Assembly (NCBI GenBank): GCA_900471515.1
Contig: UCFC01000010.1
Location: forward strand, 434,001-498,000
Direction of reading: 5' to 3'
From: Hyphomicrobiales bacterium
GTDB taxonomy: Bacteria; Pseudomonadota; Alphaproteobacteria; Rhizobiales; Rhizobiaceae
Length of the DNA: 64,000 nt
In this document: positions 43,030 to 51,571 of the stretch, piece after piece
Numbering within the stretch: the first letter of the stretch is position 1
How the letters are laid out: the number at the start of each line of letters is the position of its first letter
The notes under the pieces: model-generated
What the model was told of the DNA's origin: nothing
The model's database searches: none
Seen by the model: the letters and a program-made list of their open reading frames with translations, nothing else
Position numbers and translations under genes: made by a program

Positions 43030-43977
43030 TTAGTGCGCAGGTGCGGGCCGCCCGGAAATCTCCAGCGCCGCCTCGCGGATCGTCTGAATGAGGATCGACA
43101 GCGGCAGCGAGGGGATGGAATCCGTGCGTACCGTCAGCCCGACGGGACCCTTCGTCTCGGTAGTATCGACCGGCAGGGCGGCAAGCACGCCGTCTGCGAT
43201 ATCGCGCGCGACCACGCCGTTGGAAATGATCCAGACCGCGTCGCTGTCGCGCACGAAAGCGCGGCCGAACGCATCTGAGACGGTTTCGATCTGGCTCGGC
43301 AGACTGGCCACGCCATTGGCGATCAGAAAATTCTCGACCACCGGCCGGATGATCGAACCGCGGGTCGGCATCAACAGCGTATAGCGGCCAAGCTCGTCAA
43401 AGAGCGATTTGCCGGCAGTCAACAGCGGATGGCCGGCGCGCACGGCGAAGACGACCTGCTCGGAATAAAGGTGCTCGAAGGAAAAGCCGGCCATTCTCTC
43501 CGCACCGGCCAGACGCCCGACGACGAGATCGAGATCGCCGATGCGAAGCTGCTCAAGAAGCACGGCGTTGTCGCCGGTGACGATCTTCACCCGGCTCCAT
43601 GTGTTTTCCTTCAAGAACAGGTCCATCGCGCGCGGCATGATGCGGGTCGAGACTGTCGGCAGCGCGCCGACGCGGATTGGCGGAGCATCACCGAACTGCT
43701 CCTGCGAGACGGAATCGAGCCCCTGCCGCAGTGCCGTCAGCGCGGCGCCGGCGTGACGCAGGAAAACCTCGCCATATCGCGTGATCCGTATGCCGCGCCC
43801 GTCGCGCTCGAAAACGCCGACCCCGAGCGCCTGCTCCAGCTCGCGGATCGTCTTCGTCACCGCCGGCTGGCTGACATGCAGCAGTTCGGCCGCCTTCATG
43901 ACGCTTTTCTGCCGCGCCACCTCGACAAAGGTCTGCAGATGGCGAAACTTGATGCGGCTATCGATCATCGCTTTCAT
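43030..43977 (-). CDS. pcaQ: LysR-family regulator PcaQ
   Basis: Activator of the pcaDCHGB operon in response to beta-carboxy-cis,cis-muconate or its lactone. The 315-residue protein has the LysR winged helix (VMKAAELLHVSQPAVTKTIR) and effector domain. The identification is by position, divergent from pcaD as in other rhizobia, and by sequence style (RIKFRHLQTFVEV). The ATG at 43977 overlaps a PcaQ-like binding site, so ATG 43968 may be the real start. Confidence 0.88.
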   Translation of the reverse strand: MKAMIDSRIKFRHLQTFVEVARQKSVMKAAELLHVSQPAVTKTIRELEQALGVGVFERDGRGIRITRYGEVFLRHAGAALTALRQGLDSVSQEQFGDAPPIRVGALPTVSTRIMPRAMDLFLKENTWSRVKIVTGDNAVLLEQLRIGDLDLVVGRLAGAERMAGFSFEHLYSEQVVFAVRAGHPLLTAGKSLFDELGRYTLLMPTRGSIIRPVVENFLIANGVASLPSQIETVSDAFGRAFVRDSDAVWIISNGVVARDIADGVLAALPVDTTETKGPVGLTVRTDSIPSLPLSILIQTIREAALEISGRPAPAH

Positions 43978-43991
43978 AACTCATAGGTTAT
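43976..43991. promoter_or_regulatory. PcaQ-type binding site between pcaQ and pcaD
   Basis: ATAACT-CATA-GGTTAT matches the ATAACC-N4-GGTTAA element described for Sinorhizobium meliloti PcaQ at 10 of 12 positions and keeps the 4-nt spacer. It lies 71 nt upstream of the pcaD start. It touches the pcaQ start codon at 43975-43977, in keeping with autorepression and activation of pcaD. Confidence 0.65.
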
Positions 43992-44061
43992 CAGAAAGCC
44001 GAAAAATATCATTTTACTTAACCGGATCAACTCACCAAATTGGGAACGGAGGAGATTTAAA

Positions 44062-44865
44062 GTGCAGTTTGCCAGTATCAACGACGTAACGATCCACTAC
44101 CAGCTGATCGGCGCACCCGCTGACAGGCCGGTCATTGTCTTTGCCAATTCGCTCGGCACGGACTTCCGGATCTGGCGCGATGTGATCGTACGTCTTGCCG
44201 GCGACTTTGCCATCATTCTCTACGATATGCGCGGTCATGGCCTATCCGATGTCGGCCAGGTGCCCTATTCCATCGCGGACCATGCGACCGATCTGGCCGG
44301 GCTGCTCGATCTGCTATCCGTCAAGGACGCCGTCATTTGCGGTCTTTCCGTCGGCGGTCTGATTGCCCAAGCGCTCTATCGGCACCGCCCGGACCTGGTG
44401 AAGGCACTCATCCTCTGCGACACTGCGCACAAGATCGGCACGGCCGAAAGCTGGAATAACCGTATCACCGCAGTCGAAAAGGACGGCATTGCCAGCATTG
44501 TCGACATGGTGATGGAGCGCTGGTTCACGCCGGCCTTCCGCCGGCCGGAAAACATCGCCTATGCCGGCTATTGCAACATGCTGATCCGCCAGCCGGTGGA
44601 AGGCTATGTCGCGACCTGCGCTGCGATCCGCGATGCCGATTTCACCGAAGCCGCAGGCCGGATCAAGGTACCGACCATCTGCGTCGTCGGTGATCAGGAC
44701 GGTTCTACACCGCCGGATCTGGTGCTTTCGACGGCAAAGCTGATCCCTGGCGCCCGCTACGAAGTGATCAAGGATTGCGCCCATATTCCGCCGGTCGAGC
44801 AGCCGGAAGCGCTGACCGCAATCATTCGCGCCTTCCTCTCATCCATCGGAGAAAAGAGCCCATGA
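44062..44865 (+). CDS. pcaD: 3-oxoadipate enol-lactonase PcaD
   Basis: Alpha/beta hydrolase that opens 3-oxoadipate enol-lactone to 3-oxoadipate. The 267-residue protein has Ser96 in GLSVGG, an acid in VVGDQDGS (Asp211 or 213) and His241 in DCAHIPP. The start codon is GTG at 44062 with GGAGGAGA 6 nt upstream. It is the first gene of pcaDCHGB, controlled by the divergent PcaQ; the next start overlaps as ATGA. Confidence 0.93.
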   Translation: MQFASINDVTIHYQLIGAPADRPVIVFANSLGTDFRIWRDVIVRLAGDFAIILYDMRGHGLSDVGQVPYSIADHATDLAGLLDLLSVKDAVICGLSVGGLIAQALYRHRPDLVKALILCDTAHKIGTAESWNNRITAVEKDGIASIVDMVMERWFTPAFRRPENIAYAGYCNMLIRQPVEGYVATCAAIRDADFTEAAGRIKVPTICVVGDQDGSTPPDLVLSTAKLIPGARYEVIKDCAHIPPVEQPEALTAIIRAFLSSIGEKSP

Positions 44866-45260
44866 GCGACACCGCGTCCGAACGCTATCACCAGGGCATG
44901 GCGACCCGCCGCTCGGTGCTCGGCGATGCCCATGTCGACCGCGCGCAGGCGGCCTCGACCGAATTCGACAGGCCGTTCCAGGAGCTGATCACCGAAGCCG
45001 CCTGGGGCCACGTCTGGTCGCGGCCGGAACTGACGAAACGCGAGCGCTCGATGATTACCATCGCCCTGCTTGCGGCACTCGGCCAGGATGAGGAAGTGGC
45101 GATGCATGTGCGCGCCACAGTGAATACCGGCGCCTCCCGGGAGGATATTCGCGAGGCGCTGCTGCATGTGGCGATCTATGCCGGCGTGCCGGCCGCCAAT
45201 CACGCGATCAAGATCGCAAAGCAGGTTTTCGAGCAGATGGACGCCGGCAAGGCGGCCTGA
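44862..45260 (+). CDS. pcaC: 4-carboxymuconolactone decarboxylase PcaC
   Basis: The enzyme removes CO2 from gamma-carboxymuconolactone to give 3-oxoadipate enol-lactone, the substrate of PcaD. The 132-residue protein has the PcaC pattern (RRSVLGDAHVDRAQAA and FQELITEAAWGHVWSRP) and lacks the CxxC of AhpD relatives. ATG 44862 overlaps the pcaD stop. In some bacteria PcaC and PcaD are fused; here they are separate but coupled. Confidence 0.94.
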   Translation: MSDTASERYHQGMATRRSVLGDAHVDRAQAASTEFDRPFQELITEAAWGHVWSRPELTKRERSMITIALLAALGQDEEVAMHVRATVNTGASREDIREALLHVAIYAGVPAANHAIKIAKQVFEQMDAGKAA

Positions 45261-45270
45261 GGGGGAGAGA

Positions 45271-46020
45271 ATGTCGGATTTACCGAACCGCAAGCCAGAA
45301 ACCGGGGCCTTCTTCGCCCGTGACCGCGCCTGGCATCCGCCGGCCTATGCGCCGGGCTACAAGACCTCGCTCCTGCGTTCGCCGCAGCGCGCGCTCCTGT
45401 CGCTCGACGGCACGATCTCCGAAATCACCGGCCCCGTCTTCGGCCATTCGATGATCGGCGAGATGGACAACGACCTCATCCACAATTTCGCCCGCCCCGG
45501 CGAAAGCGCCATCGGCGAGCGCATCATCGTGCACGGCCGGGTGCTCGACGAGCGCGGCCGGCCGCAATCCGGCGTTCTCGTGGAATTCTGGCAGGCCAAT
45601 GCCGGCGGGCGCTATCGCCACAAGAAGGAAACCTATCTCGCCGCCATCGACCCGAATTTCGGCGGTTGCGGCCGGTTTGTCACCGACGAGGAGGGCCGGT
45701 ACTTTTTCCGTACCGTGCGACCGGGCGCCTATCCCTGGCCGAACGGCGTCAACGACTGGCGCCCTGCCCATATCCATTTCTCGATCTTCGGCCATGGTTT
45801 CTCGCAGCGCCTGATCACCCAGATGTATTTCGAGGGCGATCCGATGATCTGGAAATGTCCGATCGTCGGCACGATTCCCGACAAGGCCGCGATCGAGCAG
45901 CTCATCGCGCCGCTCGACTGGGGCAACACGATCCCGATGGACAGCCGCGCCTACAAGTTCGATATCGTGTTGCGCGGCCGCCGCTCGACCATGTTCGAAA
46001 ACAAGCTGGAGGGGAACTGA
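45271..46020 (+). CDS. pcaH: Protocatechuate 3,4-dioxygenase beta subunit PcaH
   Basis: Non-heme iron(III) dioxygenase subunit that opens the ring of protocatechuate to beta-carboxy-cis,cis-muconate. The 249-residue protein keeps the four iron ligands: Tyr115 in GGRYRHK, Tyr154 in PGAYPW, His167 and His169 in PAHIHFS, spaced exactly as in the Pseudomonas putida enzyme. ATG 45271 has a GGGGGAGAG site. The alpha subunit follows after one nucleotide. Confidence 0.95.
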   Translation: MSDLPNRKPETGAFFARDRAWHPPAYAPGYKTSLLRSPQRALLSLDGTISEITGPVFGHSMIGEMDNDLIHNFARPGESAIGERIIVHGRVLDERGRPQSGVLVEFWQANAGGRYRHKKETYLAAIDPNFGGCGRFVTDEEGRYFFRTVRPGAYPWPNGVNDWRPAHIHFSIFGHGFSQRLITQMYFEGDPMIWKCPIVGTIPDKAAIEQLIAPLDWGNTIPMDSRAYKFDIVLRGRRSTMFENKLEGN

Positions 46021-46021
46021 C

Positions 46022-46633
46022 ATGCAGGAACTCGGCTATCTCAAGGAAACCCCGTCCCAGACCGCCGGCCCCTATGTGCATATCGGCCTGACGCCGAATT
46101 TCTGCGACATTACAGGCGTCTACGACAGCGACCTCGGCACGCAGATGCTCAACGACAAGACGCTTGGCGAGCGCATCACCGTCAGCGGCCGTATTTTCGA
46201 TGGCGCCGGCGCCCTCGTTCGCGATGCCGTGATCGAGATCTGGCAGGCCGACAGCGCCGGCCTTTACAACAGCCCCTCGGAAATGCGCGGCACCGCCGAC
46301 CCGAATTTCACCGGCTGGGGCCGCTGCCCCACCCGCGCCGAGGACGGCGTCTACAGTTTCGAGACCATCAAGCCCGGCAAGGTGCCCTTCAAGGACGGCC
46401 GCAAGATGGCGCCGCACATCACCTTCTGGATCGTCGCCCGCGGCATCAATATCGGCCTGCACACGCGCATGTATTTTCCGGAGGAACAGGAGGCCAATGC
46501 GGCGGATCCGATCCTCTCCCGCATCGAGCACCGCGAGCGCGTGGCAACGCTGATTGCTGCCCGCGACGGCGCGAAACTGAATTTCGACATTTATCTGCAA
46601 GGACCGAAGGAGACCGTGTTCCTGGACATTTGA
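46022..46633 (+). CDS. pcaG: Protocatechuate 3,4-dioxygenase alpha subunit PcaG
   Basis: Structural partner of PcaH, 203 residues, of the same intradiol dioxygenase fold but without the iron-binding tyrosines and histidines, as normal for the alpha subunit (MAPHITFWIVARGINIGLHT in the corresponding place). It begins one base after the pcaH stop. A stable hairpin separates it from pcaB. Confidence 0.95.
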   Translation: MQELGYLKETPSQTAGPYVHIGLTPNFCDITGVYDSDLGTQMLNDKTLGERITVSGRIFDGAGALVRDAVIEIWQADSAGLYNSPSEMRGTADPNFTGWGRCPTRAEDGVYSFETIKPGKVPFKDGRKMAPHITFWIVARGINIGLHTRMYFPEEQEANAADPILSRIEHRERVATLIAARDGAKLNFDIYLQGPKETVFLDI

Positions 46634-46640
46634 GCCATAT

Positions 46641-46677
46641 CTACCGGCCGCTTGCCCGCAATCTGCCGGGCAGGTAG
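46641..46677 (+). other. Hairpin between pcaG and pcaB
   Basis: CTACC and TGCCCG pair with CGGGCA and GGTAG around an 8-nt loop, with a 7-nt internal bulge on one side. No T-run follows. It may tune expression of pcaB relative to the dioxygenase genes. Confidence 0.4.
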
Positions 46678-46752
46678 CGTCGATCTCGCCCTGCCTTTCC
46701 GGCTGGAGATGATTTAGGCAGGTGGATGGCCAGCGATGAACCGAGATGCCAG

Positions 46753-47799
46753 ATGACGACGTCCCCTTTCGACCATCCCTTCCTTTCCGGCCTGCTTGGC
46801 GACACTGAAATCGCCGCCTATTTCTCGGCCGAAGCCGATATCCGGGCAATGCTCTCCTTCGAGGCAGCCCTCGCCCGTGCCGAGGCAATGCACGGCGTCA
46901 TTCCAGCCGAGGCCGCACGGACGATCGGCGATATCTGCGCAAACTTTGCCGCCGACGTGCACAGCCTGAAGGCGGCGACGGCAAAAGACGGCGTCGTCAT
47001 TCCCGGCCTGGTCAGGCAGATCAGGCAAGCCGTTGGCAGCGAGGCTGGTGAACACGTCCATTTCGGCGCGACCAGCCAGGACGCGATCGATACGAGCCTG
47101 ATGCTGCGGCTGAAGTCTGTCACCTTCCTCTTCGGCGGGCGCCTGCATTCCATCGTCACCGGGCTTGCCGGCCTCGAGAGGCAATTCGGCGCCAACCGAC
47201 TGATGGGCTACACCCGCATGCAGGCCGCCATCCCCATTTCCGCGGCCGACCGTATCGCCGCCTGGCGGATCCCGCTCGAAACCTATCGTGACCGGCTGAC
47301 GGAACAGACATTCCCGATCCAATTGGGCGGTGCTGCCGGCACGCTCGAAAAACTCGGCCCCGCGGCGGCGTCGGTGCGCGCCTCGCTGGCGCAGGAGCTC
47401 GGCCTGACGGAGGAACCGCAATGGCAGAGCCGGCGCATGCATATTGCCGACCTTGCCAACCTCTACTCGCTGATCACCGGCAGCCTCGGCAAATTCGGGC
47501 AGGATATAGCGCTGCTGGCGGAGGCCGGCGGCGAAATCGAGCTTGCGGGCGGCGGCGCTTCCTCCGCCATGGCTCACAAGCAGAATCCGGTCGCGGCCGA
47601 AACGCTGGTGGCGCTGGCCCGCTTCAACGCCACACAGCTTTCAGCCATCCACCATTCGCTCGTCCATGAACAGGAGCGCTCGGGTGCGGCCTGGACGCTC
47701 GAGTGGCTTGTCCTGCCGCAGATGGTGATGGCGACCGCTGCCTCGCTGCGGTTGGCGAGGGAACTTGCCGGCAATATCAGACGGCTGGGAACAGGCTGA
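46753..47799 (+). CDS. pcaB: 3-carboxy-cis,cis-muconate cycloisomerase PcaB
   Basis: Fumarase/aspartase-superfamily enzyme that converts carboxy-muconate to gamma-carboxymuconolactone, between PcaGH and PcaC. The 348-residue protein has the signature GGASSAMAHKQNPV and the HVHFGATSQDAIDT block. ATG 46753 gives the usual N-terminus (SPFDHPFLSGLLGD); ATG 46726 with an AGGTGG just before it is an alternative. It is about 100 residues shorter than some PcaB enzymes with a C-terminal tail, but a common length in rhizobia. Confidence 0.92.
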   Translation: MTTSPFDHPFLSGLLGDTEIAAYFSAEADIRAMLSFEAALARAEAMHGVIPAEAARTIGDICANFAADVHSLKAATAKDGVVIPGLVRQIRQAVGSEAGEHVHFGATSQDAIDTSLMLRLKSVTFLFGGRLHSIVTGLAGLERQFGANRLMGYTRMQAAIPISAADRIAAWRIPLETYRDRLTEQTFPIQLGGAAGTLEKLGPAAASVRASLAQELGLTEEPQWQSRRMHIADLANLYSLITGSLGKFGQDIALLAEAGGEIELAGGGASSAMAHKQNPVAAETLVALARFNATQLSAIHHSLVHEQERSGAAWTLEWLVLPQMVMATAASLRLARELAGNIRRLGTG

Positions 47800-47861
47800 T
47801 CGCCTTTGCACTCCAGCGGCAAAACCGGCTATGCAGAACCGTTGATTTCAGGAGTGCTCCC

Positions 47862-48629
47862 GTGACCTTTCCGCTCTTCGATCTTTCCGGCCGCCGCGCG
47901 CTGGTGACAGGCTCCAGCCAGGGTATCGGCTATGCGCTGGCGCTCGGCCTTGCCGAGCATGGCGCCTCGGTCATCATCAATGGCCGCAATGCCCAGAAGG
48001 CGGAGGCCGCGGCCGAGACCATCCGCGAGCAGAAACATCATGCGGTCAGCGCCGCCTTCGATGTGACGGACGCCCAGGCCAGCCGCGCCGCCATTACCTA
48101 TATCGAAGCGGAGATCGGCCCGATCGATATCCTGATCAACAATGCCGGCATGCAGTTCCGCACGCCGCTGGAGGAATTCCCGGTCGAGAAGTGGGACGAG
48201 CTTTTCCGCACCAATGTGTCCAGCATCTTCTATGTCAGCCAGCCGGTGGCGCAGGCGATGATTGCCCGCGGCCGCGGCAAGATCATCAACATCGCCTCGG
48301 TGCAGGCCGAACTCGCACGGCCGAACATTGCGCCCTATACGGCAACCAAAGGCGCGGTGCGCAACCTCACCCGCGGCATGGCGACCGACTGGGCCAAGCA
48401 TGGCTTGCAGGTCAACGCCATCGCACCGGGCTATTTCAAGACACCGCTCAATCAGGCGCTGGTCGATGATCCGAAATTTTCCAGCTGGCTCGAAACGCGC
48501 ACACCGGCCGGCCGCTGGGGCAACGTGGAAGAACTGGTGGGGGCGGCCGTCTTCCTGGCGTCGAATGCTTCGTCCTTCGTCAATGGCCATATGCTGATGG
48601 TTGACGGCGGGATCACGGCGTCGCTCTGA
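47862..48629 (+). CDS. SDR oxidoreductase, gluconate 5-dehydrogenase-like
   Basis: A 255-residue classical SDR with TGSSQGIG cofactor loop, NNAGMQFR, and the catalytic YTATKG. The start FPLFDLSGRRALVTG is typical of the gluconate 5-dehydrogenase/2-deoxy-D-gluconate 3-dehydrogenase branch. The start codon is GTG 47862 with GGAG at 7 nt. It follows pcaB after 62 nt on the same strand and may be cotranscribed, but no step of the beta-ketoadipate route needs it. Confidence 0.87.
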   Translation: MTFPLFDLSGRRALVTGSSQGIGYALALGLAEHGASVIINGRNAQKAEAAAETIREQKHHAVSAAFDVTDAQASRAAITYIEAEIGPIDILINNAGMQFRTPLEEFPVEKWDELFRTNVSSIFYVSQPVAQAMIARGRGKIINIASVQAELARPNIAPYTATKGAVRNLTRGMATDWAKHGLQVNAIAPGYFKTPLNQALVDDPKFSSWLETRTPAGRWGNVEELVGAAVFLASNASSFVNGHMLMVDGGITASL

Positions 48630-48631
48630 GG

Positions 48632-48841
48632 CTAATCGCCTCCTCCGTCACCACCGCCATCGCCTCCATCATCGCAGTCGAAACTCAACTTGAGGCCGCC
48701 TTCAGCTCGGCCACGAACGAAACGCCCTGGAAAACGCAGGCGTGTCCCCAGCGGGGGGTTCCAAGGCAGGAATACGGCAAGTGCGGCGATCAGGATAGAA
48801 ACGACCGAGAGGCCTATGAGGATCTCCGTGACGGGAGCCAT
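48632..48841 (-). CDS. Small membrane protein with Asp/Gly-repeat tail
   Basis: A 69-residue protein: an N-terminal membrane span (ILIGLSVVSILIAALAVFLP), the conserved-looking NPPLGTRLRFPGRF, then a tail with CDDGGDGGGDGGGD. A GGAG ribosome site lies 6 nt before ATG 48841. The gene ends 2 nt from the SDR stop. Similar small rhizobial proteins with Asp/Gly/Cys ends exist to my recollection but the function is unknown; the tail could bind metal or be a processing signal. Confidence 0.65.
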   Translation of the reverse strand: MAPVTEILIGLSVVSILIAALAVFLPWNPPLGTRLRFPGRFVRGRAEGGLKLSFDCDDGGDGGGDGGGD

Positions 48842-48920
48842 GTTTGCTCCGAAGGTTGCCTGAGGAAATCATCCCAGCAATATCGGCGGGAAACAAGAAC
48901 TATTCAATTTGGAGCATGCC

Positions 48921-50600
48921 TCAATCCGCGACCATATTGCCCCGCCGCATAAGCCCCATCAGGATGAGCGGCAGCAGCGTCGTGATGCAGATGGCAATAA
49001 AGGCCATCGCCATGCCGAGGCCGATCGAACCCTGCTCGAACTGGCGCCAGATGAACGTGGCGATCGTCTGCATGCCGACAGGCGCCACGACGACGGACGC
49101 GACCAGTTCGCGCGAGGCGAGCGCGAAGACCAGCAGCATGGAAGAGGCGAGGCTCGGAAAGACGAGTGGCAGCAGGATGCGGCGGAATGCCGTCACGCCA
49201 CTGGCACCGCAGACGCGGGCTGCCGCCTCCAGGTTGTCGCCGATCTGCTGGAAGGCTGCCGTCGTGTAGCGCACCGGCTGCGGCAGCAGGATGCAGCAAT
49301 AGGCCAGCAGCAGGATGAAAGCGGTGTTGTAGGGCGTGAACGGCAGGCCCGGCATGTTCCAGGCAAGGATGAGGCCGACGGCAACGACGATGCCCGGCAG
49401 GGCATTCGGCAGGATGGTCATCACATCGATTGCCGTGCGGCCGGACATCCTGGTCTTCACCACCGTATAGGCGGCGGTCACGCCGATCAGGCCCGTTATC
49501 AGCGCCGTGCCGATGCCGAGCGAGAAACTGTTGATCAGCGCGGTCACCGCACCGGCACTGTTGTTGAAGACCGCCGTGAAATTGTCCAGGCTGACATTGT
49601 CGAAGGCGAGACCGCCGGAGATCGTGCGGGCCAGTGCCGTTGCAAGGATCGCGAGCAGCGGCACGCCCGTCGCAAGAAACGCGACGACGGCAAAAGCGAT
49701 CATGACAGGCACTTTCAGCGCGCCGAGCGGCCGTTTATCCTTGGCCGTCGGCTTGCCGCCCACCGTCTGGTAGGAGCGGCGGGCGAGAATCCAGCGCTGC
49801 AGGAGGAAGGTGACGAGCGACATGGCGACCAGCACCAGCGACAGGATGGCAGCCCCCGGCAGATCGATCGGCCAGTCGGTGACGCGCAGGTCGATGCCCG
49901 TCACCAGAACCTGAAAACCGGCGCGTCGGCCGAGCGCCGCCGGTGTGCCGTATTCTTCGATCGCAGCGGCAAAGACCAGCATCAGGCTCGCCGTCAGGCC
50001 GGGTGCCGAGAGCGGCAGCGTGATGCGCCAGAAGGCGCGCGCCGGCGAGGCGCCGAAGACGCGGCCGACATCGGCGTAACGTGCGCCGACCGCCTCGACC
50101 GTGCGCGATACGGCGAAATAGACGACCGGGAACGTGTTGAAGGCCATGACCAGCGTCATGCCGAAGATCGAAAACAGGAAGGGCGCGAGATTGAAGCCCG
50201 CAAGCTGCTGCAGATAGCCGCGCGGCTGCAGCGTCATGATCCAGCCGAGTGTCGCGATATAGGGCGGGATCATGAAGGGCACGAGCAGAAGCACGTCCCA
50301 GAGGGGCGCAAACGGAATCCTGTAGAGGGCGCGGAATACGCCGAGCGGTACGGCGACCAGCGCCGAGGCGAGCACGACGCAGCAGCCGAGCAGGATCGTA
50401 TTGCCGCCCATGCGGATCAGGGAACTGTCGGCAAGCGTTGCATAGAGCGAGGAGAAAGGGCTCGCAAACGAGCCCTGTCCGAGTTCGGGGAAAATGCCTT
50501 GCAGCACCACCGCGATGAAGGGAACGGCAACGACGAGAACGAGGCCCGCTGTTGCCAGCCAGGCGGCCGGAGCCGTGCCGCCGATGCCGTTTCCTCTCAT
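48921..50600 (-). CDS. ABC permease with two fused transmembrane domains (AfuB/FbpB type)
   Basis: A 559-residue inner-membrane protein holding two copies of the six-span permease unit, the layout of FbpB/SfuB/AfuB. Each unit carries an EAA loop, near VGRVFGASPARAFWRITLPL and EAAARVCGASGVTAFRRILL. ATG 50600 is used. It is the last gene of an operon ATPase - binding protein - permease read leftward from the Pho box near 52.75 kb. Confidence 0.9.
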   Translation of the reverse strand: MRGNGIGGTAPAAWLATAGLVLVVAVPFIAVVLQGIFPELGQGSFASPFSSLYATLADSSLIRMGGNTILLGCCVVLASALVAVPLGVFRALYRIPFAPLWDVLLLVPFMIPPYIATLGWIMTLQPRGYLQQLAGFNLAPFLFSIFGMTLVMAFNTFPVVYFAVSRTVEAVGARYADVGRVFGASPARAFWRITLPLSAPGLTASLMLVFAAAIEEYGTPAALGRRAGFQVLVTGIDLRVTDWPIDLPGAAILSLVLVAMSLVTFLLQRWILARRSYQTVGGKPTAKDKRPLGALKVPVMIAFAVVAFLATGVPLLAILATALARTISGGLAFDNVSLDNFTAVFNNSAGAVTALINSFSLGIGTALITGLIGVTAAYTVVKTRMSGRTAIDVMTILPNALPGIVVAVGLILAWNMPGLPFTPYNTAFILLLAYCCILLPQPVRYTTAAFQQIGDNLEAAARVCGASGVTAFRRILLPLVFPSLASSMLLVFALASRELVASVVVAPVGMQTIATFIWRQFEQGSIGLGMAMAFIAICITTLLPLILMGLMRRGNMVAD

Positions 50601-50611
50601 CAATCCGGACC

Positions 50612-51571
50612 TTACTTGGCGCCGTAGAGATCGGCGAAGGTCTTCAGCGTTTCCTTGCGCTTGCCGTAGACAGCGGCCGTGTCGTACTTCAGGAGCGTCA
50701 GGTCGCTGATCAGCGGACGGGAAGCGGCAACGTCAGTGCGCGACGGCATCAGCATTTCGCCGGCAACGAGTGCCTGACCTTCGTCAGACAGCATGTAGTC
50801 GATGAACTTCTTGGCGTCGTCCTGGTTCTTGGACCAGTTCATGATCATGGCCGGGCGCGGCGCGATGACCGTGCCGGACTTCGGGAACACGACTTCGATA
50901 TTCTCGCCCTTCTTCTGGGCAGCAAGAGCGATGTAATCGACAGCGCCGAAGACGACAGCCTTCGCACCCTGCAGAACCGGGTTCAGCGCGTCGGCATTTG
51001 CGCCGGCGATGATGGCGCCGTTGGCCTGCAGAGCCTTGAACAGCTTCCAGTCGTCCTGGCCGGCGAGAGCGGCGGTCAGTTCGAAGGAGGAGCCGGACTG
51101 TGCCGGGTCCGGAATGTTGACGAGGTCCTTGTATTCCGGCTTCGTCAGGTCGGCCCATTCAGCCGGCTTCGGCGTGCCGCTCTTGGTGTTCCAGACGATG
51201 CCGAGAGCCGAGATGCCCTGCGCAACGGCGCCTTCGGACTTCAGGAAATCCGGAACCTTGGCAGCGTTCGGGCTTGCATAGTTGACGAGCCAGCCGCGCT
51301 TGGCGAAGTCGTTTGCCGTATCCCAGGAAGCGGAGATGACAACGTCGACAACCGGGTTGGCGGCTTCGGCTTCGATACGGGCCATGACCTTGCCGGTCGT
51401 CGCCTGGAAAACATTGACCTTGACCCCGGTCTGCTTGGTGAAGCCGGCCGACAGCTTGTCGATCAGGCTCTGCGGGCCAGCGGTGTAAACAGTGACGTCG
51501 GCATGGGCGACACCGGCCATCAGGGCAGCGGCGACAACGCCAAAAGTGATACTCTTCAACGACTTAAACAT
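50612..51571 (-). CDS. ABC transporter binding protein, AfuA/FbpA-like, Pho-controlled
   Basis: Periplasmic binding protein of 319 residues with a Sec signal cut after VAHA (residue 24). The fold is that of ferric-iron/phosphorylated-compound binders (DPAQSGSSFELTAALAG, VVFGAVDYIALAAQ). No adjacent tyrosine pair, as used by FbpA to hold iron, is visible in the equivalent region, where a single Tyr is seen. AfuA of Actinobacillus is known to bind hexose phosphates. Together with the Pho box, a sugar-phosphate or other organophosphate ligand is likely, but this is not proved. Confidence 0.85.
   Translation of the reverse strand: MFKSLKSITFGVVAAALMAGVAHADVTVYTAGPQSLIDKLSAGFTKQTGVKVNVFQATTGKVMARIEAEAANPVVDVVISASWDTANDFAKRGWLVNYASPNAAKVPDFLKSEGAVAQGISALGIVWNTKSGTPKPAEWADLTKPEYKDLVNIPDPAQSGSSFELTAALAGQDDWKLFKALQANGAIIAGANADALNPVLQGAKAVVFGAVDYIALAAQKKGENIEVVFPKSGTVIAPRPAMIMNWSKNQDDAKKFIDYMLSDEGQALVAGEMLMPSRTDVAASRPLISDLTLLKYDTAAVYGKRKETLKTFADLYGAK

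Noticed and set aside
48909-50627. 572-codon plus-strand frame rich in Asp, Arg, Glu and His
   Set aside because: Antisense to the double permease; low-complexity charged composition is a reading artefact of the hydrophobic opposite strand.
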